A stretch of 64,000 nucleotides of DNA from Planctomycetota bacterium (GTDB taxonomy: Bacteria; Planctomycetota; UBA1135; UBA2386): assembly GCA_028281765.1 (NCBI GenBank), contig JANQJF010000097.1, positions 62,001 through 126,000 of the forward strand, in the 5' to 3' direction. Shown in pieces: positions 17,271-25,814 of this stretch. Within the stretch, counting starts at the first letter, position 1; each line of letters opens with the position of its first letter. The translations under genes and the position numbers were made by a program. Under the pieces are notes generated by a model. That model was given only the letters and a program-made list of their open reading frames with translations. It did not search any database and was not told the DNA's origin.

Positions 17271-19583
17271 ATGACTCTCCGCCAAACCCTCGGGAGGTTC
17301 GCCCTCCCGGCTCTCGGTGCGCTCGCGGCGTTGCTACCGCAGCAAGCCAGCGCACAGCACTCCGTCGCCCGCCAGTGGAACGAGCTGCTGCTCGAGTCCA
17401 TCCGCAACGACCTCGCGCGGCCGACGGTCCACGCCCGCAACCTCTACCACATCTCCGCCGCGATGTGGGATGCGTGGGCGACCTACGACTTCACCGCCGA
17501 GCCCGTGCTCTTCGGGGAAGACCACGCGACGAACGATCCGAACGTCGACCAGTTCCGCGAAGAGGCGATGAGCTACGCAGCCTATCGGATCCTGTGGGAT
17601 CGCTTCCAGAACTCGCCTGGCTTCGCGGTGATGTGGCTGCCCTACGCCAACTTGATGGGCGCGCTCGGCTACAACATCAACGACACCTCGACGGTCGGCA
17701 ACTCCCCCTCCGCCATCGGGAACCGCATCGCCGCGGCATGGCTCGCGTTCGGCGACAACGACAACTCGAACGAAGCCAACGACTACGCGAACCAGCTCTA
17801 CCTGCCGGTCAACGACCCGCTGGTCCCCGCGCTGCCCGGCAATCCGGACATCACGGATCCGGCGCGCTGGCAGCCGCTCGCGCTGTCGTTCTTCGTCGAT
17901 CAGTCGGGCAACGTGATCCTCGGTGGCTACCCCGAGTTCTTGAGTCCCGAGTGGGGTCAAGTGACGCCGTTCTCGCTGTCGGCGAACGACCTCACGATCT
18001 ACAACCGCGACGGGTTCGACTACTGGGTCTTCCACGATCCGGGTCCGCCGCCGCTGCTCGGCACGCCCCAAGCTGATGACTACAAGTCGGGCTTCGAGAT
18101 GGTGTCGGTCTGGTCGGCACACCTCGATCCGGCCGACGGCGTCATGATCGACATCTCGCCGGGCGCGATCGGCAACGCGGCGCTGCCGACCGGTCCGTCG
18201 CAGTACGACCAGTACTACGACTACGACGACGGTGGCGACTGGGGCACGGGCTACGCGAACAACCCGGTGACCGGCCAGCCCTACGCGACGAACATCGTGC
18301 CGCGCGGCGACTACTCGCGCATCCTCGCCGAGTTCTGGGCCGACGGTCCGGACTCCGAGACGCCGCCGGGCCACTGGTTCACGATCGCGAACTACGTCTC
18401 CGACCACCCGCAGTTCTCGAAGCAGATCGGTGGGCAAGGTCCTGTCCTCGGCGACCTCGAGTGGGACGTGAAGGTCTACCTCGCGCTCGGTGGCGCAATG
18501 CACGATTGCGCGATCGCGGCGTGGGGCGTGAAGGGCTGGTACGATTACCTGCGCCCGGTTAGCGCGCTGCGCTACCTCGCCGACCTCGGTCAGTGCACCG
18601 ACTCACAGGCCGCGTCGTACGATCCGGGCGGCATCAACCTGCAGCCCGGCTTCATCGAGCTGGTCACGAGCGCGACGACCGCCAGCGGCCAGCGCCACGA
18701 GCACCTCGCCGGCAGCGAAGGCAAGATCGCCGTGAAGGCATGGCGCGGCCCAACCGCGATCACCGACCCGCTCGTCGACACGGCCGGAGTCGGCTGGATC
18801 CTCGCCGAGAACTGGTGGCCGTACCAGCGCCCGTCGTTCGTGACGCCGCCGTTCGCCGGCTACGTCTCCGGCCACAGCACCTACAGCCGCGCGGCCGCGG
18901 TCGTCATGGACCAGCTCACGGGCTCGCCGTACTTCCCCGGCGGCCTCGGCGAGTTCGTCTGCCCGCAGAACAGCTTCCTCGTGTTCGAAGAAGGTCCGAG
19001 CGTCACGGTCACGCTGCAGTGGGCGTCGTACTACGACGCGTCCGACCAGTGCTCGCTGTCGCGCATCTGGGGCGGCATTCACCCGCCTGCCGACGACATC
19101 CCGGGCCGCATCATGGGCCAGGAGATCGGCACCGACGCCTACGCACTGGCCGAGCACTACTGGGCCGGCACCGCGTCGGCGAAGTACACGAACTACGGCA
19201 ACGGTTGCGCCGGCTCGAACGGCATCGTGTCGCTCAGCGCGGCACCTGCCGGCCTGCCGGTGCTCGGCGGCACGCTGTCAGTGGACATCACCAACCTGCC
19301 GCTCGCGGCATCGAACACGTTCGTCGCGTTCGGCTTCTTCCCGTGGAACCCGGGCCTCGACCTCGGCCCAATCGGCATGACGGGGTGCACGCTCGACCTC
19401 GAGATCGTCGCGACCGAGTCCGTGGCCGCGAGTGGCGGCACGGCGAACTGGACCCTCGGGATCCCGAACGAGCCCGCCGCGATCGGCTGGTCGATCGCCC
19501 ACCAGGCCCTGACGATCGACGGCCCGGCGAACGCGCTCGGGCTGACGTCCTCGATCTCCGGGGACGCGCAGATCGGAAACTGA
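17271..19583 (+). CDS. Secreted vanadium-dependent haloperoxidase-like (PAP2 superfamily) protein
   Basis: A 770-residue exported protein (signal peptide about residues 1-30, ending QQASAQ). The full vanadate/phosphate-binding signature of the family is present: K421-x6-R428-P (KGWYDYLRP), S533-G534-H535 (GYVSGHSTYSR) and S597-R598-x5-H604-x3-D608 (SRIWGGIHPPADD). It could be a haloperoxidase or a phosphatase of the PAP2 fold; sequence alone does not decide. After about residue 640 comes a 129-residue module (coding bases 19194-19580) homologous by eye to the end of the Asp-box protein at 11049-12824. The ATG at 17271 starts the signal peptide. Two hairpins follow the stop codon. Confidence 0.88.
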   Translation: MTLRQTLGRFALPALGALAALLPQQASAQHSVARQWNELLLESIRNDLARPTVHARNLYHISAAMWDAWATYDFTAEPVLFGEDHATNDPNVDQFREEAMSYAAYRILWDRFQNSPGFAVMWLPYANLMGALGYNINDTSTVGNSPSAIGNRIAAAWLAFGDNDNSNEANDYANQLYLPVNDPLVPALPGNPDITDPARWQPLALSFFVDQSGNVILGGYPEFLSPEWGQVTPFSLSANDLTIYNRDGFDYWVFHDPGPPPLLGTPQADDYKSGFEMVSVWSAHLDPADGVMIDISPGAIGNAALPTGPSQYDQYYDYDDGGDWGTGYANNPVTGQPYATNIVPRGDYSRILAEFWADGPDSETPPGHWFTIANYVSDHPQFSKQIGGQGPVLGDLEWDVKVYLALGGAMHDCAIAAWGVKGWYDYLRPVSALRYLADLGQCTDSQAASYDPGGINLQPGFIELVTSATTASGQRHEHLAGSEGKIAVKAWRGPTAITDPLVDTAGVGWILAENWWPYQRPSFVTPPFAGYVSGHSTYSRAAAVVMDQLTGSPYFPGGLGEFVCPQNSFLVFEEGPSVTVTLQWASYYDASDQCSLSRIWGGIHPPADDIPGRIMGQEIGTDAYALAEHYWAGTASAKYTNYGNGCAGSNGIVSLSAAPAGLPVLGGTLSVDITNLPLAASNTFVAFGFFPWNPGLDLGPIGMTGCTLDLEIVATESVAASGGTANWTLGIPNEPAAIGWSIAHQALTIDGPANALGLTSSISGDAQIGN

Positions 19584-19626
19584 AGCGAGCGCCCGACTCC
19601 GAGCAATCCGGTTCGACACCTGAATA

Positions 19627-19669
19627 CCAGCGCTGGCCACAGTAGGCCGGCGCTGGCCCGTTTCGGGCC
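19627..19669 (+). terminator. Double hairpin after the haloperoxidase-like gene
   Basis: A 12-base stem with one mismatch (19627-19638 with 19645-19656, loop ACAGTA) is followed by a perfect 6-base stem (19655-19660 with 19664-19669, loop TTT) that shares two bases with it. The two structures are mutually exclusive at their junction. A CGTTTCTT stretch follows. It probably ends transcription before the next gene, which has its own Shine-Dalgarno. Confidence 0.5.
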
Positions 19670-19696
19670 GGTGCTCGTTTCTTGCCCAGGAGCTCG

Positions 19697-22600
19697 ATGG
19701 CCGCGTCGCCCAACCTCCGGATCATCCTCCCCCTCACCCTCCTCGTCGCCGCCGCAGGCGCCCTGATCTGGCTGCAGAATAGCGGCGAAGGCGGGGTCCC
19801 GACCGACTCCGGTCCCGCGGAGGCAACCGCCGGCCCGGCCGAATCCGGCCTCGATACCGACCCCGAAGCCGAGAGCGCCAGCACGGGCCAGAGCCCAGTG
19901 CGGAACGCGGTCGACGCGGGCGCCAGCGCGAAGATCGAGTACGACCCGGTGATCCGCGCCGCGCTGTGCGGCTTCCGCGGCCGCCTGATCGACCACGCCG
20001 GCCAGCCGCTCGGCGATCGCCAGGTCGATCTCAAGCGCTTCGGGTTGGAGTCGATCTTCGGTGCGGATCCGAGCGACTCGTTGGGCCAGGCGTTCCTCGG
20101 TGAGCTCGAGCCACACATCGACGCGGGCAGCACGACCAGCGACGATGCCGGCCACTTCACGATCACCGGGGTATGGCCGCAGGGTTTCTACGCCCTGTTC
20201 GCCGGGGTCGGGTCCGAGCAGACCCGCATGCTCATCATCGACGAGACGCCGGGCCCGGGTGAGATCGTCGATCTCGGTGACATTCGCTTCGACCTCGCCG
20301 CAACCGTGATCGGGCGCGTCGTCGACGAGGACGGTGAACCGATCTCCGGCGCGCTCGTGCGCACCGCCGACGTTCCCGGCGCGGCGACGGCGATGGTTCC
20401 GATCGAACGCCTCGACCCGAGCGGCTCGGCGATCGTCGCGGCACCGGAGATGAGCCGCGTGTTCGACGCTCCCGCATGGTTGCAGCGCGTCTACGACATG
20501 CTGCCGATCCCGTCCGCGATCACGGCATCCGACGGCACGTTCCGGCTGACCGGCGCAGCACCCGGCAACAACCTGCTCGCGGTCACGAGCGAACGTCGCC
20601 TGTCGTTCGTGAACCCGCGCGTGCGCCTCGACGCCGGTGAGGAGAAGGACGTCGGCGCAATCACGCTCAAGGAAGGCGAAGAAGCGTGGGGCAAGGTCCT
20701 GGATACCGCGGGCAAGCCGGTCGCCGGGGCCGAAGTGCTGGTCGGCCAGCTGCTCGCGGTCGCGCCATTCGCTTTCGCAGCACCTGCCGAGCCGACCAAC
20801 GCCGACGGCGAATTCTCGCTGACCGGCTTCCGTAACGGCAAGGTCGTCGCCGCCGCTCGACGGCGACCGAACGATCCGTGGATCATCAGCGAACCGGTGT
20901 CGATCATGCAGGACCTCGTGATCCACATGCCGGCTGAACACACGCTGACGCTCGAGGTGCGCGACCACGTCGGCGAGCCGGTCGACAACGCGGAGTTTCG
21001 GCTGTTCCCCGACCCGATCGACGGAGGGATGGGCCCGCTCGCGCGCTTCGGGATCGTGCGCCCGAGCGATCTCGAAGAGCGGGTCACCGCCCTCGACGAA
21101 GGCCGCTACTCGATCGATGGCCTCGCAGCCGGCAGCTACCAAATCGAGGCGACCGCGACGGGCAAGGCGATCAGCAGCGAACGGTTCGAGCTGAATGCCG
21201 ATGCGACACGCTCCCTCGTTCTGCAACCGCTCGAGAGCGGCACAATCGTCGTCGTCGATCACGAAGACGAGCCGATCCGCTTCGCCTCGGTCTACGCGAG
21301 CGAGCAGGGCCAGGACGACACGATGCCGATCTTCTGCGGGCACACGGACTCGAAAGGGAAGGTCGCCCTCAAGCGCTGCAGCGCCGGCGAAATCGAAGTC
21401 CTGGCGTCCCACCCGGCCTTCGGCGCGAAGTCCGCCGAGTCCCAGCTGCCGACCGACGAGGAGATCCGCATCGTCATGGCACCACCCGGCACGCTGCGCG
21501 GCATCGTGACCGAGAACGGCGTCCCGCCCAAGCTCGGCAAGTACATGGTCGCGATCGCGTTCGACGGAAACGACGGCGGCGACGACTCGGTGATGCCACG
21601 CCTCGCGGCGCCCGACCCGAAGGGCGAGTTCGTCGTCGAAGGCCTGCAACCCGGTCCCTACATCGTGATCCCGGTCCCGTCGGTCCGTGTGATCCAGTCG
21701 TTCGGGTCGATGTTCAAGATGATCCAGAACTCGATGTTCTTCGGCATGGGCGGCGAACCCACCTCCGAGAAGCTCGAGATTCGATCCGGTGAAACCACCG
21801 AAACGCGCCTCGACGTGCGCACCGAGCCCGAGCCGATCGATGGACCGTCCGCATTCGTCACCGGCACGGTGCTGATCGACGGCCAGCCCGGGGCAGGCAT
21901 GATGGTCAGCACGTGGTCGGGCGGCGGCCGGTCCGCCGAAGTCGGCGACAACGGCCGCTTCGAACTCGGCCAGGTCGAGGCCGGCTTCGTCGAGCTCAAC
22001 CTGCACGACACGTCCGACTCCGCATCGGTCTTTGAACCGCTCTGGGCGAAGGGCTTCCAACTCACCGCCGATCAGTCGATCGACATCGTCATCGACCTCG
22101 GCATGGGCACCGTCGCCGGCAACATCGTGCTCGCCGACGGCTCGCCCGCCGGTCGCGGCGCGATCACGCTCCGCGGCACCCCGACGCGTTCGGACATGGA
22201 GTTCAAGGCCACCGTGAAGCGCGTCGCGTCCACGGACGACACCGGCTGCTTCCGCATCGACAAGATTCCCGCGGGCCGGTACTCGCTGATGGCAGAAATG
22301 GAAGGCGGCCGCGGCGCGCAGAGCGCGACCGTCGTCGCCGGATCGGTGACCGAGGGCATCACGGTCACGCTCCTCAGGACCCACCGCATCGCGGGCCAGA
22401 TCGACATGGCGGTGTTCGGCGAACAACGGCCGCGCTGGGGATGGATCGAACTGAATCAGGTGTCCGGGTCACCAATCCCCGCGGACTTCGACCGGGCTCC
22501 GTCCGAGTCATTCGCAGTCGACACCGGCGCGTTCGCGGTCGATGGCCTGCTCCCCGGCAAGTACGACGTCGAGATCCAAGCCTACGTAGCGACACCCGAC

Positions 22601-22756
22601 CCGGGCGACGACGACTGGGAGGGCGAGCTGGAGCTCTACGAGCTCGGCTACCAACTCGAGGTCACGGGCGACACGAAGGATCTTCTGCTGCGGCCGAAGC
22701 GGCGCGTCGAGGAGGAAACGAAGTCCGGTGCCGTGCCGGTGCAGCAGGGACGCTGA
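19697..22756 (+). CDS. Membrane-anchored protein with carboxypeptidase-regulatory-like repeats
   Basis: A 1019-residue protein with an N-terminal membrane anchor (about residues 6-25, LRIILPLTLLVAAAGALIWL), a Pro/Glu/Ala-rich linker and then many beta-sandwich repeats of the CarboxypepD_reg type. Recurring motifs are G-x-V-x-D-x-x-G-x-P-[IV]-x-G-A (GRVVDEDGEPISGALV, GKVLDTAGKPVAGAEV) and the D-x-x-G-x-F-x-[IL] plus L-x-[AP]-G-x-Y turns. No peptidase domain is present. A surface or periplasmic scaffold is likely. The ATG at 19697 was chosen over the TTG at 19682 because AGGAG sits a few bases before it. It resembles the extracytoplasmic half of the sigma-factor fusion at 36382-39219. It ends six bases from the convergent patatin gene. 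Confidence 0.75.
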   Translation: MAASPNLRIILPLTLLVAAAGALIWLQNSGEGGVPTDSGPAEATAGPAESGLDTDPEAESASTGQSPVRNAVDAGASAKIEYDPVIRAALCGFRGRLIDHAGQPLGDRQVDLKRFGLESIFGADPSDSLGQAFLGELEPHIDAGSTTSDDAGHFTITGVWPQGFYALFAGVGSEQTRMLIIDETPGPGEIVDLGDIRFDLAATVIGRVVDEDGEPISGALVRTADVPGAATAMVPIERLDPSGSAIVAAPEMSRVFDAPAWLQRVYDMLPIPSAITASDGTFRLTGAAPGNNLLAVTSERRLSFVNPRVRLDAGEEKDVGAITLKEGEEAWGKVLDTAGKPVAGAEVLVGQLLAVAPFAFAAPAEPTNADGEFSLTGFRNGKVVAAARRRPNDPWIISEPVSIMQDLVIHMPAEHTLTLEVRDHVGEPVDNAEFRLFPDPIDGGMGPLARFGIVRPSDLEERVTALDEGRYSIDGLAAGSYQIEATATGKAISSERFELNADATRSLVLQPLESGTIVVVDHEDEPIRFASVYASEQGQDDTMPIFCGHTDSKGKVALKRCSAGEIEVLASHPAFGAKSAESQLPTDEEIRIVMAPPGTLRGIVTENGVPPKLGKYMVAIAFDGNDGGDDSVMPRLAAPDPKGEFVVEGLQPGPYIVIPVPSVRVIQSFGSMFKMIQNSMFFGMGGEPTSEKLEIRSGETTETRLDVRTEPEPIDGPSAFVTGTVLIDGQPGAGMMVSTWSGGGRSAEVGDNGRFELGQVEAGFVELNLHDTSDSASVFEPLWAKGFQLTADQSIDIVIDLGMGTVAGNIVLADGSPAGRGAITLRGTPTRSDMEFKATVKRVASTDDTGCFRIDKIPAGRYSLMAEMEGGRGAQSATVVAGSVTEGITVTLLRTHRIAGQIDMAVFGEQRPRWGWIELNQVSGSPIPADFDRAPSESFAVDTGAFAVDGLLPGKYDVEIQAYVATPDPGDDDWEGELELYELGYQLEVTGDTKDLLLRPKRRVEEETKSGAVPVQQGR

Positions 22757-22762
22757 CGCATG

Positions 22763-24790
22763 TCAACGCTTGCCGACTTCCATCACCTCCTGGATCCGCA
22801 CGCGATCGCGCAACACCGCGTCATATGCAAGCTGCATTAGCGCGGTCATGTGCGCTTCGGTGTAGTCCTGGTCCGATGTCGGTACGTTAGGAAACTCAGG
22901 AGTGCGGGCCTTCTCCGCTGCGACGAAGGAGTTTCTGCGGGGAACCGCGTCATCGAAGTCGTACGCGGCTCGGATGTAGATCAGCTCCACTGACCGCAAC
23001 ACCTCCGATTCGAGATTGCCGGGCTCCGCTAACACCGGAAGGTCGTGAATGGTCCCGCGCATGACGATGGCGGGGCCCGACGTGTCGTCGCCAAACGAAC
23101 GCGTACGCACTCGGGGGTCGAAGTCGTTCCAGCGCAAGGACACCGTCGCACCGAAGTCCGCGCGGATCTTCTGCGCCGTGTCGTGAAAGTCACGAAACAG
23201 GGATGCGCGTTGAGAAGGCGTCTTTGACTCCCAACCAGACATTTCCGGCTCGCCAGTCGCATCGCAGACGATGATCGTGCGGCAGCCGCGGCGTACCAGC
23301 GCATACAGACCTAGGTTGTCGAAGTGACCTCCGTCGGTGAGGAGGTACGAACCGGCGTCCTCACGCAGACCGTGCGTGTTCCAGAAAAACTGAGTGACCC
23401 ATCGAATTGGAGCGATCGCCTCGAAGGCGTACTTCAGGAACTTTCCGCCGGTGCCGCGATCCCCTTTCACCCATCCGTCTCCCCAAGAATCGACCCAGTA
23501 GCCAAGATCGAGACCTAGCGCCTTTAGGGCTGCGGATGTCAGCTCTCCCTGGCGCAGGCTCTCTGAGTCGACCGCAGCGGCAGATACGGCACAAATAGTG
23601 TCAAGCTTCTGCCATCCGCGTCCATTCGACGCAACAAAGCCAAGAGCGTCACAGCCACACCGATGTCGAGTGAATTCGAAAGCATCTCCACTCCGGCTGA
23701 CGACCGCGGGGTCATCGCTATCGACCAACGACACATGGGCGTTGGCAATCCAGAACGGCCGCTTCGACGGAGCCTCGAGATCCGAAACTGGTAGCTTCGC
23801 GATATGCGGATACCGCGAAGCATCACGAAATAGCATCGGTAACAGCGCGAGAAGCTCCACTCCGAAGAGGCGGGCGCCCTGTCGCTCTCCCTCGAACGGC
23901 GTCCAAAGCAGAAAATGCGCGATCGCTAGAGGAATCGTCAGCGACCACGCTGCGGACTCAGCGTTGCCAGCCCGCGGTAACCAAACATCGTCGTAGAGGA
24001 ATGCTTCGGCGATCGCGCCTCTATAGGCGGTTCGAACGAACGACGTCACATTGGTCTGAGTATCGATAAGAAAGTTCCAAGCCCAAACCTCATGCAGTCG
24101 CAAAGTGTGATGCACGAAAACCGAGAGCGCCCGCCAACGACTCTGCGAAAAGTTGCCGCTCCAAAGGTAGTGCCCCGTCTTTAGGAACCGCTCCACGTAG
24201 GGCGAACCGGGGCGAAGCAGGCCGTCATCGCGGTGAGTCACGTACCAGGCACCAGCGAACCCTCCCCCGGACACTGTCGAAAGATAGCCCACATCATCCA
24301 GCGCACCGATCGAATCGAGCCCACGCAAGACCCCCAACGAGAACGCTGCTGACCGAATGCCACCGCCAGATAGGCACAAGCCGATTTGATGTGCTTGTTC
24401 ACCCCGGAAACCGGCTAGTTCGTCGAACTCGTGACCGTACATCAGTCGCAATCGACAGTCGTTGCGGATGGCCAGAGCACGAACGTCGCTTTCCAACTCT
24501 GTCGCCGCCTCGATTCGAAGACGACGGTAGAGCTCCTTCAGTCCGGTTTGCGGTGGTCGCGTGCCCACCGTTTGCGGGTCCTCCTCGGCATCGTCCGTGC
24601 TTCTCGACGCAACGGCCTCCAACCATGCGTTTGCAGCGGGTTTGCCGAGAATCTCGGCCAAGACTTGCCGATCACTGAACTCGGGAGTCGGATACCACCT
24701 CTTGTAGTCGTATCCGCAACTCGTCATGACCCACGCGGTCACGCCCCAAAGCGGAAACAAGCGAACACCGAACGAAATTCGCGAGGGCAT
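22763..24790 (-). CDS. Patatin-like phospholipase
   Basis: A 675-residue predicted lipid acyl hydrolase with the Ser-Asp dyad of patatins: oxyanion motif SGGGIRSAAFSLG, nucleophile loop LSTVSGGGFAGAW and the catalytic-Asp motif LLTDGGHFDNLGLYALVRRG. The N-terminus (FPLWGVTAWVMTSCGYDY) looks like a lipoprotein signal with Cys25, so the enzyme may be membrane-attached. Its base composition is visibly more A+T-rich than that of the neighbouring genes, with less biased third codon positions, suggesting recent acquisition. AGGAGAG lies about eight bases before the ATG at 24790. Patatins of this kind act in lipid turnover or as effectors; nothing nearby decides which. Confidence 0.88.
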   Translation of the reverse strand: MPSRISFGVRLFPLWGVTAWVMTSCGYDYKRWYPTPEFSDRQVLAEILGKPAANAWLEAVASRSTDDAEEDPQTVGTRPPQTGLKELYRRLRIEAATELESDVRALAIRNDCRLRLMYGHEFDELAGFRGEQAHQIGLCLSGGGIRSAAFSLGVLRGLDSIGALDDVGYLSTVSGGGFAGAWYVTHRDDGLLRPGSPYVERFLKTGHYLWSGNFSQSRWRALSVFVHHTLRLHEVWAWNFLIDTQTNVTSFVRTAYRGAIAEAFLYDDVWLPRAGNAESAAWSLTIPLAIAHFLLWTPFEGERQGARLFGVELLALLPMLFRDASRYPHIAKLPVSDLEAPSKRPFWIANAHVSLVDSDDPAVVSRSGDAFEFTRHRCGCDALGFVASNGRGWQKLDTICAVSAAAVDSESLRQGELTSAALKALGLDLGYWVDSWGDGWVKGDRGTGGKFLKYAFEAIAPIRWVTQFFWNTHGLREDAGSYLLTDGGHFDNLGLYALVRRGCRTIIVCDATGEPEMSGWESKTPSQRASLFRDFHDTAQKIRADFGATVSLRWNDFDPRVRTRSFGDDTSGPAIVMRGTIHDLPVLAEPGNLESEVLRSVELIYIRAAYDFDDAVPRRNSFVAAEKARTPEFPNVPTSDQDYTEAHMTALMQLAYDAVLRDRVRIQEVMEVGKR

Positions 24791-24893
24791 GGACCAACTC
24801 TCCTGGGACGAAGCTCTCCTCGTAGAGCGCTAGCCTAGCTCTGCGGCGCCCAGCCGCAATCCCACACAGCTCGCGCGAAGCTGAGCCCTCTGC

Positions 24894-25778
24894 TCACTCG
24901 AACGCGGCCAACACCGGCACGTGGTCGCTGAGCGCGAACGAACTCGCATCGCTCGGGTTCGTACGGAACGCGCCCTCGAACAGCACGCGACACGACTTCA
25001 GTCGCTTCGCGACGTCACCGGCGACGAACACGTAGTCGATGTGCTCCTTCGGCTCGTTGGCCGGACAGGTCCGCGCGCCGGCTTCCCCCACCTCGGCGTA
25101 GCAGTCGAGCAAACCGGTCTTCTTCCACTCCGCGTATTCCGGCGAGTCGGGCTCGAGGTTCATGTCGCCGAGCACGATCACGTCACGCTCCTTCGCGCGC
25201 TCGCGCGCAACCGCCCTGCCGATCCGCCGGATCTCGCCCTTGCGGATGTGAGTCGTGTTCTTCCACGAGGGCAGCAGGTGCGCGGAGAACACGGCGAGCT
25301 CCGTGTCGGGCCCGGTCTTCAGCACGACGCGGCCGAAGTGCCGCGAGAAGATGTCCTTCGGCCTCTCCTCTTCGTCGATCAGCGGACAGTTCTCGTGCTC
25401 GACGATTTCAAAGCTCGTCAGCACCGCGCCCGCGATGCCGTCTGGCCAGCCCTTGCCCTTCCAGCCGCCCGGGAAGAACACGTGGCGCATGCCGAGCTCC
25501 TGCGCGAGCTGCTCGACCATCTCACGCGGCGCGGCCTCCTGCAGAGAGATGATGTTCGGCTCGTAGAGCCCGATCTCGAGCGCGTAGCGCGGGATCAGCT
25601 GCCGCGCGCGCGCGACCATGCCGACGCGCGCCTTGGCCTCGTCCGTCTTCGCGAGCGGGCCGAAGCCGTGGATGTTGTAGGTCAGGACGCGGAGCGCGGG
25701 CGCTACCGATGACGCGTCGCGAGTCGGCGCCAGCGAGAGCTGCGCGCCGCACGCGAGCACGAGCGCGAGTCGAAGCAT
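24894..25778 (-). CDS. Endonuclease/exonuclease/phosphatase (EEP) family protein, exported
   Basis: A 294-residue protein of the DNase I/Mg-dependent phosphodiesterase fold. Motifs are VLTYNIHGFG, NIISLQEAAP (metal Glu), FSAHLLPSW, VLGDMNLEPDSPEY (catalytic Asp/Asn), HIDYVF and the terminal SDHVPVLAAFE. A hydrophobic N-terminus (MLRLALVLACGAQLSLAP) indicates export. The substrate could be nucleic acid, a sugar phosphate or a phospholipid head group. It lies in a minus-strand series with the patatin gene 100 bases downstream; both could act on phospholipid, but the two differ in composition and need not be functionally linked. Confidence 0.85.
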   Translation of the reverse strand: MLRLALVLACGAQLSLAPTRDASSVAPALRVLTYNIHGFGPLAKTDEAKARVGMVARARQLIPRYALEIGLYEPNIISLQEAAPREMVEQLAQELGMRHVFFPGGWKGKGWPDGIAGAVLTSFEIVEHENCPLIDEEERPKDIFSRHFGRVVLKTGPDTELAVFSAHLLPSWKNTTHIRKGEIRRIGRAVARERAKERDVIVLGDMNLEPDSPEYAEWKKTGLLDCYAEVGEAGARTCPANEPKEHIDYVFVAGDVAKRLKSCRVLFEGAFRTNPSDASSFALSDHVPVLAAFE

Positions 25779-25784
25779 GCGACC

Positions 25785-25790
25785 AGACTA
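25785..25790 (-). promoter_or_regulatory. Candidate -10 element of the EEP-family gene
   Basis: On the minus strand TAGTCT ends six bases before the ATG at 25778, with no Shine-Dalgarno in between. This would give a leaderless transcript. No -35 box is evident. Confidence 0.3.
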
Positions 25791-25814
25791 ACCGTCCGGT
25801 CGCCAGTTCGCGGA

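Noticed and set aside
19193..22426. 1077-codon minus-strand open frame
   Set aside because: It is the antisense of the anchored repeat protein and part of the haloperoxidase-like gene. High G+C makes long antisense frames; it is Arg/Asp/Val-rich with no motif or credible start.
19697..22756. TonB-dependent receptor
   Set aside because: Carboxypeptidase-regulatory-like repeats precede some receptors, but no plug or barrel sequence follows.
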